NCBI GenBank assembly: GCA_036852015.1
Contig: JAANDG010000564.1
Span: 1-64,000 of the forward strand
Length of the DNA stretch: 64,000 bases
DNA from: Pelodera strongyloides
Lineage: Eukaryota > Nematoda > Chromadorea > Rhabditida > Rhabditidae
Reading direction: 5' to 3'
This document shows positions 1-13,000 of the stretch, piece after piece. The translations under genes and the position numbers were made by a program. Numbering within the stretch: position 1 is the first letter of the stretch; every line of letters begins with the position of its first letter. The notes beneath the pieces are model-generated. The model worked only from the letters and a program-made list of their open reading frames with translations. It was not told the DNA's origin and searched no databases.

Positions 1-53
1 TCTGCGGAACAAATGTAGCAAATTTACTGTCAGCTGTGCATTGGGAAGGTAAG

Positions 54-320
54 TTAAAGGGATGGGTTCACTAGAAATCACCTCGTTTTTTATGCTTTAG
101 CTTGAGTGTACAAAGGTAACCTTGTACACACATACTCTTTTTGCACCTTTTTGTTGTTTACTCTTTTTGCACCTTTTTGTTGTTTTGTTGTTACCTTTTT
201 CACTAATATGTTCCCTATGTAACAATCACCGTCAAATTTGTTATGCTCTTTGTTAAAGGTTACCTTTGTCAAACTAAAGAATAAAAAACGAGATGATTTA
301 TAGTGAACCCATCCCTTTAA
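54..320. mobile_element. TTAA-bounded foldback MITE
   Basis: Both ends are TTAA, and the arms TTAAAGGGATGGGTTCACT and AGTGAACCCATCCCTTTAA are inverted copies that continue inward as ATC-CTCGTTTTTTAT and its complement. No coding capacity. It lies upstream of the first visible exon of family copy A, probably in its intron 1. TTAA target duplications are typical of piggyBac-like elements and of nematode palindromic TTAA repeats; the mobilising enzyme is not visible here. Confidence 0.8.
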
Positions 321-797
321 CACTGAGGAAACTTGACCGGTGCGCAGCGCAGATCACACTGAAAAGGTGGGCCGCATACACCTCGCGCATAAATCGCAAA
401 GTGGCTCGAGAGACACAGGAAAGGTGGGGCCGGTGGTGCGCCTGGTGAGAGCCCGGTGTAGGCAACAACGACTCCACTACAGGCCGTACTCACTCACAAA
501 CACAAACACTCTCGCACTCGCTACGCACCCCTTAGCTCCCTGGGGACGCCAGGGAGGACTCCCCTCGTGTTGGTGAATACGGCCTCAGGAGTATGCGAAC
601 AAAAATGCACTCGTAAGATGAAAATCGCTGTTCACAAGCGTGCCTCAGGCCCCCTACGGCCGGTACACGGCCCACACACACCAACCCCGAAATGGGGTCC
701 GCCGCACCTGTTTTTTTGTAGGCCGCCCCCCGGCCATTGTTTCGCGTTGAACGGTACACAGACAACTTCATAACATTAATTTTTAATCAATATTCAG
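321..797. other. Unassigned GC-richer stretch upstream of copy A exon 2
   Basis: No gene, RNA or repeat recognised. Around 400-740 the sequence is richer in G+C than its surroundings and holds short inverted words such as CCCTGG/CCAGGG. It should contain the end of intron 1 of copy A; the signal-peptide exon expected upstream was not found and may lie before the window. Confidence 0.3.
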
Positions 798-3700
798 ATT
801 TTCGTTGCTACAAAAATGCACTCAAGGACTTTGACGATTTTGAGGGGGAAGACTATACTTTCGTCCGATATACAATCGAAATTCACCCTGCTTACAAGAA
901 ACTCGGATGTACTATGTCTCAAGGCAAAGTTACATATCCACCACTTACTGGATCGGATCCGATGATGGTGAACTTATTACTATTTTGAAAGTGTGCTCCC
1001 CATGGAACTTGAAGTGCGCGTTTTTTCTCATCGTACTTTTCTATGTATTCTACATTGATAGACGGACAGACCTTTGTAGCCATTGTACATCGACAAACTA
1101 CACAAAGGATTTGTCATTACCACCGATGACTCAGAGCTTATGGCGACAACGACTCCACTACAACGCATGAAGGAATATTGTGCGAGTATGCGAGCGGTCA
1201 GTTGCATTAGTTGCACATGTTATCATAGGAAATGGGTGGAACCGTTTGATGACGTTTCACTTGTTTTTTTCTCATGGTCCTCCCCTTTGGTAACCACGTC
1301 GTGAAAACTAAACCGCTTCAGATCGATATTTTGTCACTCCTTATTTACTTCGTTTTTTATTGTGGTAAATATGATCAAAATATGAAATTGCATGCCCATC
1401 GAAATGTGTACATTTTCTCACTTTCTGGTATTCCCGTAAAGAATGAATTGCACATACCCATCTTTGCCGTTTGAGTGTATTTTTAAGCGCCTACACCTGG
1501 CCTACACCGGGCCCACATCGGGCGCATCAGCTGCCCGCCTTTTCGGTGCTCCGCTAGCCTCCTTCCTCTTTATGGGCGAAGTGTAGGCGACCCATCTTTT
1601 TTTCTCTTCTAGTGTTAGTGTAGGCCCATAAACAATATGCTAACATGTGCAAAAACTCCAACTTTCCCATTTTTACTCGTCCCTTCTGCAAGTTACTGAT
1701 GTATTGCACACTTGTTCGATAATCATTTAGAGTATATTCAGATTGCCCCTGCCTATCCCGATTATTGGGAGAGATTTCACAGTGAGGGCGACACTTGCGA
1801 GGTAAACACTTTTTAAAAAAAATGCAACATTATCTTTCTGGAAATAATTATCATTATTTCTGCAGTGCGCTATGTGTCCCCACATTCCCACTTGTCACTT
1901 ATTTTCAATTCAAGTATCTACATAATTTGTTTTAAATTACACGCGAATGACGAAGTTAAAATTTATTGCAAATTACAGCGGTATTTTACGTGGAGTTTGA
2001 AAGCATTCCCGGTATATATTACTTGGCCCAACTTTTTGTTAAGAATCTCAGCCACAAAAAAATATTCCAGAAGGTCGTTGAAACTATCAAAAAGTGTTGT
2101 TTGTGGGTAGCGCTATTTCACATCCTACCGTATCCGCACCAATATTCGAATGCCCGCGCTCTCACGATACTGTACTTGCAGGCACTTTGCATTTTTTGCA
2201 TCGTTGTGAATAATTTTTTGGGATTGTCATTCTGGGTGTTTACTTTCCCACCCACCCTTCGATTTCCCTTTTGTAGGGCAGAAAAGTGGATAATATCTGA
2301 GATCAAATGTACAGATTTTCTTTTCGAAACTAATATTTATGGAAAGTGCAGATGGCGGCATGATGGTAGAAATATTGTGTCATGTTTTTAAGCGTATCTG
2401 CGCATCATGACCATGCGACTAGCGACTATTTACAAAGTAGCTGCCAACTGTACAAAATTACGCTAGTACGCTTGGCTTACTATTCAAGTACGATTACATA
2501 TTCGATTTAGCTATTACTAATCGTGTTAAGGTACGCACTTCGCGTTTTCGGTACTAACCGTTATGTTTAAGTTTTAGCCATATCAATCCTGCAAAGGTAC
2601 ATATGGTATAGTGGGCCGTTCTTGGGATTGCTAGGGGTTACATTTCAGGGTTAGCTATGTATATACAGGATACCTGCTATGTTAGTATAATACTAATTGC
2701 TATTCCGGTTGACGTGTGTTATTAAGCCTTCTAACTATCAGTGTAACGTGTAATATGTTTATCTTGTTATTAACATTGCAAGTTATTGTTGGTTCTGCCG
2801 GTGCATAATTTTCAGAGACGCGCACATCAACCAGGCAGATCGAGAACAGGAAGGATGTCAACCATGGTGGCTGATAGCTGATATCCACCAATCCACCAGC
2901 ATATGAACAAGGAATTGCGCTTGGAAGCCGTCAAGGACGCTATCTAAGTTGGAGACTAAGCCTTGTTCAGCCATTGTCGCGTTATACGTGTTGTGAATAA
3001 ACCCTCGCTCGCGCCCTCGCTCGCTCATTGTTTCCTCTCCTACACCATGTGATAAAGCGTACCACAAACATAATTTTTCTTGGAGCGGAACGTAGAGAAA
3101 ACTGCTACGTTTACCGGCAAGTTCGAGATATGTTTTCTGAAAAGCTGTACGAAAAGCTTTGTCTTGACGAAAATGGATGCTACAATGTTATGACGTATTA
3201 TGAAGATGACCTACCTTATTGTGTGAAAACTACGGCAATTAGTCAATTTAAGGTTAGTCAATGGATACTAGAAACTAGAAATATACTGTTTCACAGGAAA
3301 CGGAAATACTGCCGAAACCACAAAAAAAGCGTCGCTGGCCCGTTTACACACTTCGCAATAAATATAGCAAATAACCGCGTTTCATGAGTTCATTTAGAAT
3401 TCCTCGGTTGGATCGTGGCATCATGATCGTGGCATCGATCAATTACTGCAAACTGACGGAAATGGTTCCTGGAGTAGAAGCCGCAAAATACGATATGAAA
3501 ACTCTTACGCAAAAGGGGAGAACGAGAGAAAATTTGAAGGAAATGTGTCTCTACCTGAGGTATACATACATTGGCAGTCTAACAACCGGATGACTGCGGA
3601 TCGGATCTGGGGGCACTTAGACTTCTTTAAAGGGCATGTCAAGGGGGATTCTGCGCAGAAAGGCATCTCCAGGCGCAGACTAAGTAAATCTCAAAAGGCG

Positions 3701-4365
3701 CACAATACAGTAACCCATAAAAATGGCGCCAGAATAAAATATTTGAGATTTTGTCATAAACGTGAACAAAACACACCGCAACGCAAGCAAACGGGCGCGT
3801 TGCTGCGAGCCGGTAATTCAAGCCGTCCCGTGGACAGAGATTTGGCTTAGCTCTGTCCGCACGACTAGAATCCCATACTGAAAGAGTTTTTTGGAGGGGT
3901 TTGAAATTGTTTTTCTTCTTACATGAAAGTTTTTGTTTATTTTTATTTTCACTTTCCTTACCTTCAAAACGCAAGCTTTTTTTTGAGCCCAACATGCAAA
4001 ACCGGCTTGACATTCCCTTTAATACATGCAATTATACACGACTAAAATGACGAATTTAAGCTGTCTGTAATCTAAAGCACACGACTACGCTACACTTCGG
4101 TTACACTGCCACACGTGCTTACTCCTAATGTTTCATAACGACTTTTTATATAACCTTTCCATTTCTATGTCAAAAATAAGCGAACGACTTTAGATACCGC
4201 GTTCTACCAGAAGAAGGAAAAGAACAAGAAATACCTGATGATCTGGCTGAATACGATGCATTTGACGCAGAAACGACAGCAAGAACAGAAGATAAAAACG
4301 GAGTATCAGTTTTGATCACAAAATTTTATTGGAGCGTGTTTTGTCTTATGTTTTATGTTAGTTAA
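798..4365 (+). pseudogene. Copy A of the six-exon secreted/anchored protein family, decayed
   Basis: Five of six exons can be aligned to copies B, C and D. They are 798-967 (DFRCY...DPMM block), 1742-1801 (YWERFHS block), about 3079-3252 (CYVYRQ...YCVK block), 3398-3559 (INYCKL...GRT block) and 4194-4365 (RYRVLPEEGKEQEIP block, then a hydrophobic C-terminus). Exon 1 is absent or upstream of the window. Two lesions are visible. The acceptor of exon 4 is TTTTTCT instead of an AG, and the nearest AGs at 3084-3085 and 3094-3095 break the frame. Exon 5 is 162 bp instead of the 155 bp seen in the other three copies, through a +7 net partial repeat of ATCGTGGCATC, so INYCKL is out of phase with the exon start. 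Exons 2, 3 and 6 remain open. The family function is unknown to me. Intron 5 holds a MITE. Confidence 0.7.
3627..4022. mobile_element. TTAA foldback MITE, same family as the one at 24,540
   Basis: Ends TTAAAGGGCATGTCAAG and CTTGACATTCCCTTTAA. The right part (3865-4022) is an inverted copy of about 24,540-24,700, including the CATGTTGGGCTC-AAAAAAAAGCTT and CCCCTCCAAAAAACT words. It lies in intron 5 of copy A. Confidence 0.75.
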
Positions 4366-4789
4366 TGTATAAGATACGGTAAAATGTAAAATAACAAATC
4401 ATGACATGACAATTGGAATACGGTAAAACTTTAAAGTTTTACTTTATGCTCAAAGTAATTCACTTTCAACATCTGACATTATATTTTTTTTATTTTTTTT
4501 TACTGATTTCCATTATATCCTTGATTACAATTAGTTACCTGGATTTAGTCAACATTGACTTGATTTTTTTACAATTTTATTTTATTGTGCTATGCACTGG
4601 TATGCACTGACAAGGAGTGTTGGTCGAAATAAATCATTCACAGGTTCGCTATGATCCAGTTGAATAGTTATTTATTTATGAAATAGCACCACAAGGTGTG
4701 CACATCACAATGAAAGGATGTAGAAAAAAGTAGGATATAACTCGTCGTGTTGTCGTTGCTTAGCAAACAGGTAAATTGATAATGAAATA
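4366..4789. other. AT-rich intergenic stretch between copy A and the LINE
   Basis: T-rich runs at 4480-4580 and no coding or repeat signal that I recognise. It presumably holds the 3' flank of copy A. Confidence 0.4.
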
Positions 4790-6072
4790 ACTCGTACCAC
4801 CCTTATTCACAAGAAAGGCCGTACCGAAGACCTCGCCAACTACCGACCTATCAGTGTTCTCCCTATCCTCTACCGCATATTCATGAAATGCGTCCTGAGA
4901 AGGATAGAGATCCGACTAGAAGCCGCACAACTCGTCGAACAAGCTGGCTTCCGATCTGGCTTCAGCACGAACGATCACATCCACTCGTTGTATCGACTGA
5001 TAGAAGCAGGAAGGGAGTACCAAATACCCTTGGTCCTGATCTTCGTTGACTACCAGAAGGCGTTCGACTCCATCGAAATCCCGAGTAGCCTGGAAGCTCT
5101 GAATGACCTGCAAGTCGATCCAGCATACGTCAACATTCTGGCCGAATGTTGCAGTGGACTTTCCAGGAAAATCAAACTGCTAGAAGAACTCGTCGAGGTA
5201 CCAGTCTCCAAGGGCGTTCGACAAGGCGATCCGATATCCCCTGCCCTATACTCGGCGGCCCTCCAACAAGCCATGAAGCAGTTGAACTGGAAAGACAAAG
5301 GAATCAGCATCAATGGCTCATTCCTAAGTCACCTTCGATTTGCCGATGATCTGGTTCTCATTGCGCACTCATCACAAGAAGACGACAACTTGTTGCGAGA
5401 GCTGACTCCTCAAAATCTCCTCATGGATTGCGTATAAATATCCAGAAGACGGTCCTGATGCGGAATAAGCACGCAGATCTACATCCTGTCTCCTTCCACA
5501 GCAACCCCCTCCCGGAAACCTTCGTCTACCCTGGACGGGAAATCAAAATGCAGAAAGAGCCTGCTCCGGAAATCCTATGCCGTCAACGCGCCGGATGGGC
5601 TGCTTATCATCGCATCGAACCTGTGCTCCGAGCGTCCTGGGATGTCAAACTGAAGGCAAACCTGTTCAATTCTAACATCATCCCAGCACTCACATACGCT
5701 GGTGAAACGTGGGACTTCACGGAGAAAACCGAACGAAAGCTGCGAGTAACCCAAGCAAACATTGGTTGGAATAACGCTCAGCCAACAACGAGAACAAAAC
5801 CTCCACAATACCGACCTTCGAAGACTCACACAAGTTCACGACGCTGTGGATCGAGTGAACTATTCGAAGCACAGATGGAAAGACCTCCTATGCGATGGGC
5901 TGATCAATCCGATTCCGTTGTGCTCAGAAGGCCGGTAACCCATATATCGCCTGGCAAAGCCTCGCCAGGAATCGTGTACAATGGAAAGCAACATGGGACT
6001 CGCAGCTGTCTAATCGACCTTGACGCTGAAGTACGAGTCGTCAAGGTAATCAAGGCAATCTCCCTCTGGTAG
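4790..6072 (+). mobile_element. RTE-type non-LTR retrotransposon, 5'-truncated and frameshifted
   Basis: Translation from about 4790 gives the reverse transcriptase of an RTE-clade LINE. Visible in order are LIHKKG-NYRPISVLP, GFRSGFSTNDHIHS, motif A VDYQKAFDSIE (about 5046-5078), motif B GVRQGDPISPALYSAAL (about 5214-5264) and motif C LRFADDLVLIAH (about 5332-5367). The frame breaks at about 5430; the next frame continues with INIQKTVLMRN and the C-terminal GETWDFTEKTERKLRVTQ block to about 5770, after which it decays. The endonuclease domain is missing, as expected from the 5' truncation common in LINEs. The copy cannot encode a complete protein. Confidence 0.85.
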
Positions 6073-6605
6073 GTGCTTCCCAATTTGGAGGCCTACCTAA
6101 GTAATAATTATATTTCAGATGTTTTTTTACGTGTCTCTAATTGTAAGCACCTTTTTTAATTGGAACAACAGAAAAATGTTCTTGGACTAGATACTCCTCC
6201 ATGTTTTATCCCCCATACTCACACTGCGAGACAAATTAACACTCATGGTTGAATTGCTTTTACCTGCATATAGGAATGAACTGGATCTCTGCGGTTAAAT
6301 CAAAAACTTTTAACAGTATTCAACGCAATAAATTATGAATTTCAAAGCAATAAAATGTCTTTATTCAAAGCAATAAAATTTAACATACAAACTGTGGCAA
6401 TGAAAGAGATAAACACAAATACATGCAAAGCAGGTTTTTCAAATTCAACGAATCTATTCAGAGATAAGCCCTTCCAAAAAAAATCAAATAAAATTTTTGA
6501 GTTGTTTTACAGTTGCTCAGAATATTCACGCATTATATGTTTATGTATTCTTACGACTCTATACATACTTTGCAGAAAGAGCAACCCGAAAAGTTGGCAT
6601 TTCAT
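6073..6605. other. AT-rich stretch after the LINE
   Basis: Nothing recognised. Repeated TTCAAAGCAATAAAAT words occur at about 6320-6380, possibly the LINE 3' tail or a local duplication. Confidence 0.3.
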
Positions 6606-7027
6606 TTAAAGGGTCAGGCCCACCGATATAAACCTATATTTATTATTTGTTCATAATTTTTGTAAAGGGTGTTTATTATAAAATATACACACTGTGTTTG
6701 AACTGGCTTCAGCATTGCAAAGCTTTTCACGTAAGTTTTCCTTACAGAGTATACAGTATGGAAAAGCAATTGCACCTCAAATCGCTCTTTTTTCTGTCCC
6801 TATGAGTCTGGCTATACAGTCGGCTACCCTCGGGACACGCACAACAAGGAAATAAGGGTGTAATTGCTTTCCCATACTGTATACTCTGTAAGGAAAGCGA
6901 ACGTGAAAAGCTTCGTGATGGTAAAGCCAGTTCAAACTCAGTGTGTATATTTTATAATAAACACCCTTTACAAAAATTATGAACAAATAATAAATATAGG
7001 TTCAAAACGGTGGGCCTGACCCTTTAA
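6606..7027. mobile_element. TTAA foldback MITE just 3' of copy B
   Basis: Ends TTAAAGGGTCAGGCCCACC and GGTGGGCCTGACCCTTTAA, with arms of roughly 180 bp that match almost throughout (for example TTTTATAATAAACACCCTTTAC and GAGTATACAGTATGG blocks). The right end is about 50 bp from the stop codon of copy B, so it lies in or next to that gene's 3' UTR. Confidence 0.85.
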
Positions 7028-7075
7028 AAACAAAATATTTCCTTGGCGATTTGTTTCGGCAATTAAATTAGAGAC

Positions 7076-10000
7076 TTAGAGGTTAGCTAATGCGATAGAA
7101 GCCAAGTACCACCATCCTAATGTGACCAATATGCATCCTCCAGTTTGATATTCTGTCGTCGTTTCTGTGTCAAATGCGTCGTATTCATACATTTCATCAG
7201 GTATTTCTTGTTCTTTTCCTTCTTCGGGTAGGACACGGTATCTAAATATATGTGGGAACTGTTACGTTTTGTATATAGAGGCTTGTCCCGACATCGAAAA
7301 TATATTTTATCTAAGTTACATCGTTAGAGGCATCGTTCCATGTGGCTGATTTGGCAATGTATGTGACTTCTATTTCTTTTAAACACTTTAGGTGACCTTC
7401 TAGTTTAGGTGACCTAGGTATCACTGGCTATCATGGTTAGTATGCGAATGTCTTGAGTGAAAAAAAATGGAAACATATTGCATCCCACTATATTTTGCAT
7501 CCCATCATCCGATCAGGTGGAGTAGATTCAAAAGGTAGGGTTATCCGCTTGTGGGACTGCCTTTAGAAAGAAGAAAAGCCACATATCACACACACATACC
7601 TCATGTAGAGACACATCTCCCTTAAATTTTCTTTCGTTCTGCCATTTTTTGTGAGAAGTGTCTGATCATATTTTGTGCTCGTCGCTTCAGGAACTACTTC
7701 TGTCAGTTTGCAATAGTTGATAAGCGCGTGGTGCCACGTTCCAACCGAGGAATTCTTAAATAGTTGGTTTATATTTGTCGGTAAAAAAGGGACTAGCCCG
7801 CGTCGGATAATACACAGTGAGTGATAAACATTGACTAATAAATTTATTGCGGATACATTGCGTTTCCATTCCGCAAACCAAGGGAGCGCGATGATTAATT
7901 TTCGATATGGTAGTTTGTGTTCTATTTGATCCTCTCATAGCATGAATGGAGCGGAAGCTGCTGGGATTTTTTGGAACTCAATAAGATCACGAGTAGAACA
8001 GCATTTAAACCTTGTTTGTCTTGACGACTCGTACTACAGCGACAAGGTCGCCTTTTAAGCTAGACGAGTTCCATGTTGCGTTCCATTGTAGACGATCTCT
8101 GGCTAGCCTTGGCCAGTGTTTGGGATACCGGTCTTATCAGCACAAGCGAAATCGAACTGAATCAGCCCATCGCATAGGAGGTCTTCCTCGGGGGCGTTTG
8201 AAATAATACGACCTCCATTCGATCACTTCTCATGTCCAGCGATTTACAGCAGCGTACGATATGTCCCTCGAATAGTTAACTCGATCGACGGAGTCATGAA
8301 CTTCGAAGATCCGTATTCTGGAAGAGTTGTTATCTTTGTTGGCGGAACGTTATTCCAAACATTCTTCGTTCGATGTTCGCCTGAGTTACTCGTGAAGGTC
8401 CACGTCTCACCAGCGATCTGGGTGACGGGATGAACAGTGGAAGTGAACACTTTTGCATTCAGTTTGAGGTCCCGGAATGCTCGGAGTACAGGTTAGGTTC
8501 GATGATAAGCAGCTCATCCGGCGCTCTGACGGCATAGGTTTCTGGAGCAAGCTCTTTCTTCAGGTTGATTTCCCGTCCAAGGTATACGAAGGAATCGGTT
8601 TCGGGAAGAATGTTGCCGTGAAAGGAGACAGGGTGTAAGTCTGCGTGCTCATTCCGCATCAGGACCGTCTTCTGGACATTTATACGCAATCCACGAAGGG
8701 AGGAGCCCAGTCGCGCAGTCTAACCCTTCTGGAGAATGGTACCTCGACAAGTATTTCTAACAGCTGATCTTCGTAAAGAGAGTCTCCACTGTAACATCGG
8801 CCAGAATGTTGACATATGCTGGAGCTACTTGTTAGTTATTCAGAGCTTGTATGGGTTCTCGAGATTTCAATGGAGTCGAACGCCTTCTGATAGTCGGGCG
8901 AAGTTCAGGAAGAAGGGAATTTGGTACTCTCATTCCGCTTCTTTCAGTCGACACTGCGAATGGATATGGCCGTTCGGGCTGAAACCAGATCGGAAGCCAG
9001 TTTATTCGACGGTCTCTTCAGCTTCTTGTCGGCTCTTATTCTTCTCAGGACACATCTCATGAATTACGATTAAGAATGCTGAGAACACTGCCAGGTTGAT
9101 AAATGGTGTTGGTGAGGTCGGCGGTAGGGCCTTTTCCTTTGAACAATGCTGGTACGCCTGCTCTTCCACTGCTCCGGCATCCAGCAGCTCTGGATATACA
9201 ATGAGAAGTGGGTAGCTTGTATGGAGTACAAGCTACCCGCTTACCTGTAGACCTGAGAACGAGAACCGCGCAAGGGATTCCGTCTTCGCCACATGCCCCT
9301 TGCCATTCGGAGTATCTCCAATTTGGGTTTTTTCGCAGTAGCCACCGGTCCGTTACATCGATTGCTTTCTGGATTTTGTGCGCATTGTCTTCTTGGATGT
9401 GCGACGGTGGCTGCGCCCGATACCGGTTGTCTCCGGTTCCTTCAATTTAACTCTGGATTTTGTGCGCATTGTCTTCTTGGATGTGCGACGGTGGCTGCGC
9501 CCGATACCGGTTGTCTCCGGTTCCTTCAATTTAACTCTGGATTTTGTGCGCATTGTCTTCTTGGATGTGCGACGGTGGCTGCGCCCGATACCGGTTGTCT
9601 CCGGTTCCTTCAATTTAACTCTGGATTTTGTGCGCATTGTCTTCTTGGATGTGCGACGGTGGCTGCGCCCGATACCGGTTGTCTCCGGTTCCTTCAATTT
9701 AACTCTGGATTTTGTGCGCATTGTCTTCTTGGATGTGCGACGGTGGCTGCGCCCGATACCGGTTGTCTCCGGTTCCTTCAATTTAACTCTGGATTTTGTG
9801 CGCATTGTCTTCTTGGATGTGCGACGGTGGCTGCGCCCGATACCGGTTGTCTCCGGTTCCTTCAATTTAACTCTGGATTTTGTGCGCATTGTCTTCTTGG
9901 ATGTGCGACGGTGGCTGCGCCCGATACCGGTTGTCTCCGGTTCCTTCAATTTAACTCTGGATTTTGTGCGCATTGTCTTCTTGGATGTGCGACGGTGGCT

Positions 10001-13000
10001 GCGCCCGATACCGGTTGTCTCCGGTTCCTTCAATTTAACTCTGGATTTTGTGCGCATTGTCTTCTTGGATGTACGACGGTGGCTGCGCCCGATACCGGTT
10101 GTCTCCGGTTCCTTCAATTTAACTCCCTTGCTTCTTCAAACTTCGACATCAAACAGGCGACCGTATTCGAATCCTGAAGGCGGGTCGAATCCTGAAGACA
10201 TTTTTTGGTGGACCCGACCCTTCCCCCAAACTTGGTATACATTGCCATCGTTCTTTGGCAATCGGTAGTAGTGCGATTTCGCTTCCTATATTGGTAATCC
10301 AACAAATAACAACCGAGTGATTTCTTTCCTGCACTGTAAAGTATTTTTTCTAGATATTCTAGTTTTCTCGATATTCTTTTTATGCTGAAGGATGACTAGA
10401 GTAAAACGACGAATTTGGAGAAGTGCGGCCTTTGCACTTATACTTACCTTAAATTCTCTGATAGCCGTACTTTTCACGCAATATGGGATGTCGTTATCAT
10501 AAAACTTCATAACGTTAAAACATCCATCTTCACTAAGACAAAGTGTCTCCAAGATCTTTGTAGTAAACAGCTCCTGCATTTGTCGAAATTGGTGGCACAT
10601 TTTGATTAAATCCACAATGTCCTGGAATTGAGACCCTGACCCATGATGACGCATAAAATTATTTGATCGCTTGGCAAAAATACTCCTTTTCCAAAGCAAA
10701 TCATTGTACGATAAAGCTGTTTTAACGATATCGATAAAGCCCTGTATATGTACTCAGTATTCTCTGTGAATCCTACGAGCAAAATCCTAAGATGTTACAA
10801 CAATCTAGCCGGACAATCGTCTTACCCTGCATATATCGCTTTCGCTGTGAAATCTCTCCCAGTATTCGAGGAAAGCCGCAGCGACCTAAACATTTGGGAG
10901 TTGCTTACTTACGCTACAACTTTACAGATTATTCTCCTGACAACAGATTGGCAGGTTTAGAGATGCTAGATTTTTTGGAAGGCAACCTTTATAAACCTTC
11001 GTGCTCAATGCTCATGCAAGTTTCAAGTTGCTGTGCATTGTGAGCTGATGGGCACATAAACTACGTGGAGCAGTTAACCAGTATTCGTTCCAGGAACCGC
11101 ACGAAGTACCGCAGTGCTAATCAACTACGCATTTTAAATACCAGCTCCACACAATAAGTTCTTCACTAACAATAAGTCTTATGCGACTATAAGTTTCATT
11201 GTTTTCATAAAATAAGTAAAGCTGTTAGTGTACACTTCATCGTGGAAAAGTAAGAACATGTAGTACAAGGAAAGGAGAAAGATCGTGGAAAATTTGAAAA
11301 ATTGAAGAGTGAGAACGACTGCCTTCCGTGGAGCTCGTGAGGGACATTATCTGGTGGAAAAATACCACGTAGTAAACTAAAATGCACAAACATGAATTTC
11401 AAGATGGACTGACCAATCGCATGTCCGAACAGTACTTCTTTTTACGTCCCAGTGGAGTTCTAAAAGTTGCTTGCTCGTCGGTAGCCCAGGTGACTCCTTT
11501 GTATAAGTTTTTGATATAATACGGCTGAAATGATTACCTAATCGTTCAATGCAAAACGCTAAATTGTCTGACCTTGTCAAACCGCAATTGTGGTTATTTT
11601 TAGCTGTGAATAGCCTGGAGGGTGTCATTTCAGCACTAGTCAATCATCAATCACTAAAGTTATATCTGCAATGTTTTAAACTTCATGCATTCCTTTAAAG
11701 GGTTGAGGTCACGCCCCGTATTTTTGGTATGTTTTGGTCACTCCATAAAAACCATAAACAGTACAAAAAGTTTCCAAATAAGGGATCCGAGAGTATGCAG
11801 TTTGTTGATATTGGATAGACCAACTCGGATGCTACTCTTTCTATTCGATAGATGGTGCACTGTGGCCGGCAGGAAAACAACGCGGCAAATATAGATAGGG
11901 AAAGAAACCGCTCTCTAACTGCGTCGCTATCTCAACATCTTTATCAATCTTTGACTCACTTTAGCTTCCAATCTGGTCTATCCAATACCAGCAAACTACA
12001 GCTTGTGGTATCCTCGATTGGGAAACTTTTTCTACCGATTGTTATTTTTTTGGGGCCAATAAAGTACGGGGTGATTTGAATTGACCCCGTCCGTTCAAAG
12101 GGACGAGAAAAATAGTTTTCTCAATTTACATGTACACGAAAAAAACGTTTCCTCAATTTACTTGCACAAAATGTCCGGAATTTCAGAAATATTACTGTGA
12201 AAACCGCATTTCTTTACACCTAGGACACGCAGAATCATTCGGCCAGGTACGGTTCGACCAGATACCGCAGCCAGAAAGCTCAGGAAACACAAAAGTTATT
12301 ATTTTTTATTAAATTTACCATGTTTTATATACCAGAATCTAAATATTTCGTAAAATTGGTAGTTTTATGGTACCAAGTACCAAACCAATTGATGTGATTT
12401 CCAAGTATTCCAAAAATTCACGATTCTGTCAATACTACAGTATTTCTGAACGAAAATTGCACATGATAATGTGAAAAATAAAAATATTCTCGTGCAGTTC
12501 CAAGATACGGTAAGTTTACAGTTTACACTACAGAATACTTGGAAACCGCATCTACATGCGTTCGACTTTTTTTCATTTGCCAAGCAAAATTAACTAAATT
12601 TAATCGAGTATTCGTTATGATAACGTACTCAACTCAATTTTGTGTGTATTTTTTAAAATTTGCCACAAGTCAACCGAAAAAAGTACTACTAGAACCGGCA
12701 TACTGCATACTCTTTGAATTTCTACTGTATTCGTGGTACTATTTTCTCGTCCGAGAATACCACTTTTTACTAAGTATTTCGTTGGAGCTTATTTTACGTC
12801 AAACTTGTCTTACTTATTCCGGTAAATAAAAACATGGCAATTCAATAAAACTTAATAATTGTTGTGTTTTCTGAAGTGGGCCCCGCCTTTTAAATGCTAA
12901 TGAAATTCATCACCATCATTGGATCCGTTCCTAAGAGTACTGGATAGTATTGTTTTTCAAAGGCAGTACATTTAAATGGCGGATATCCTTCATCAAGGAC

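Noticed and set aside
5050..5313. Minus-strand frame over the first LINE
   Set aside because: Antisense shadow of the reverse transcriptase.
9293..10268. Long repeated open frames on both strands (28-residue periodic proteins)
   Set aside because: They follow from a stop-free 84-bp tandem repeat and overlap one another in three frames.
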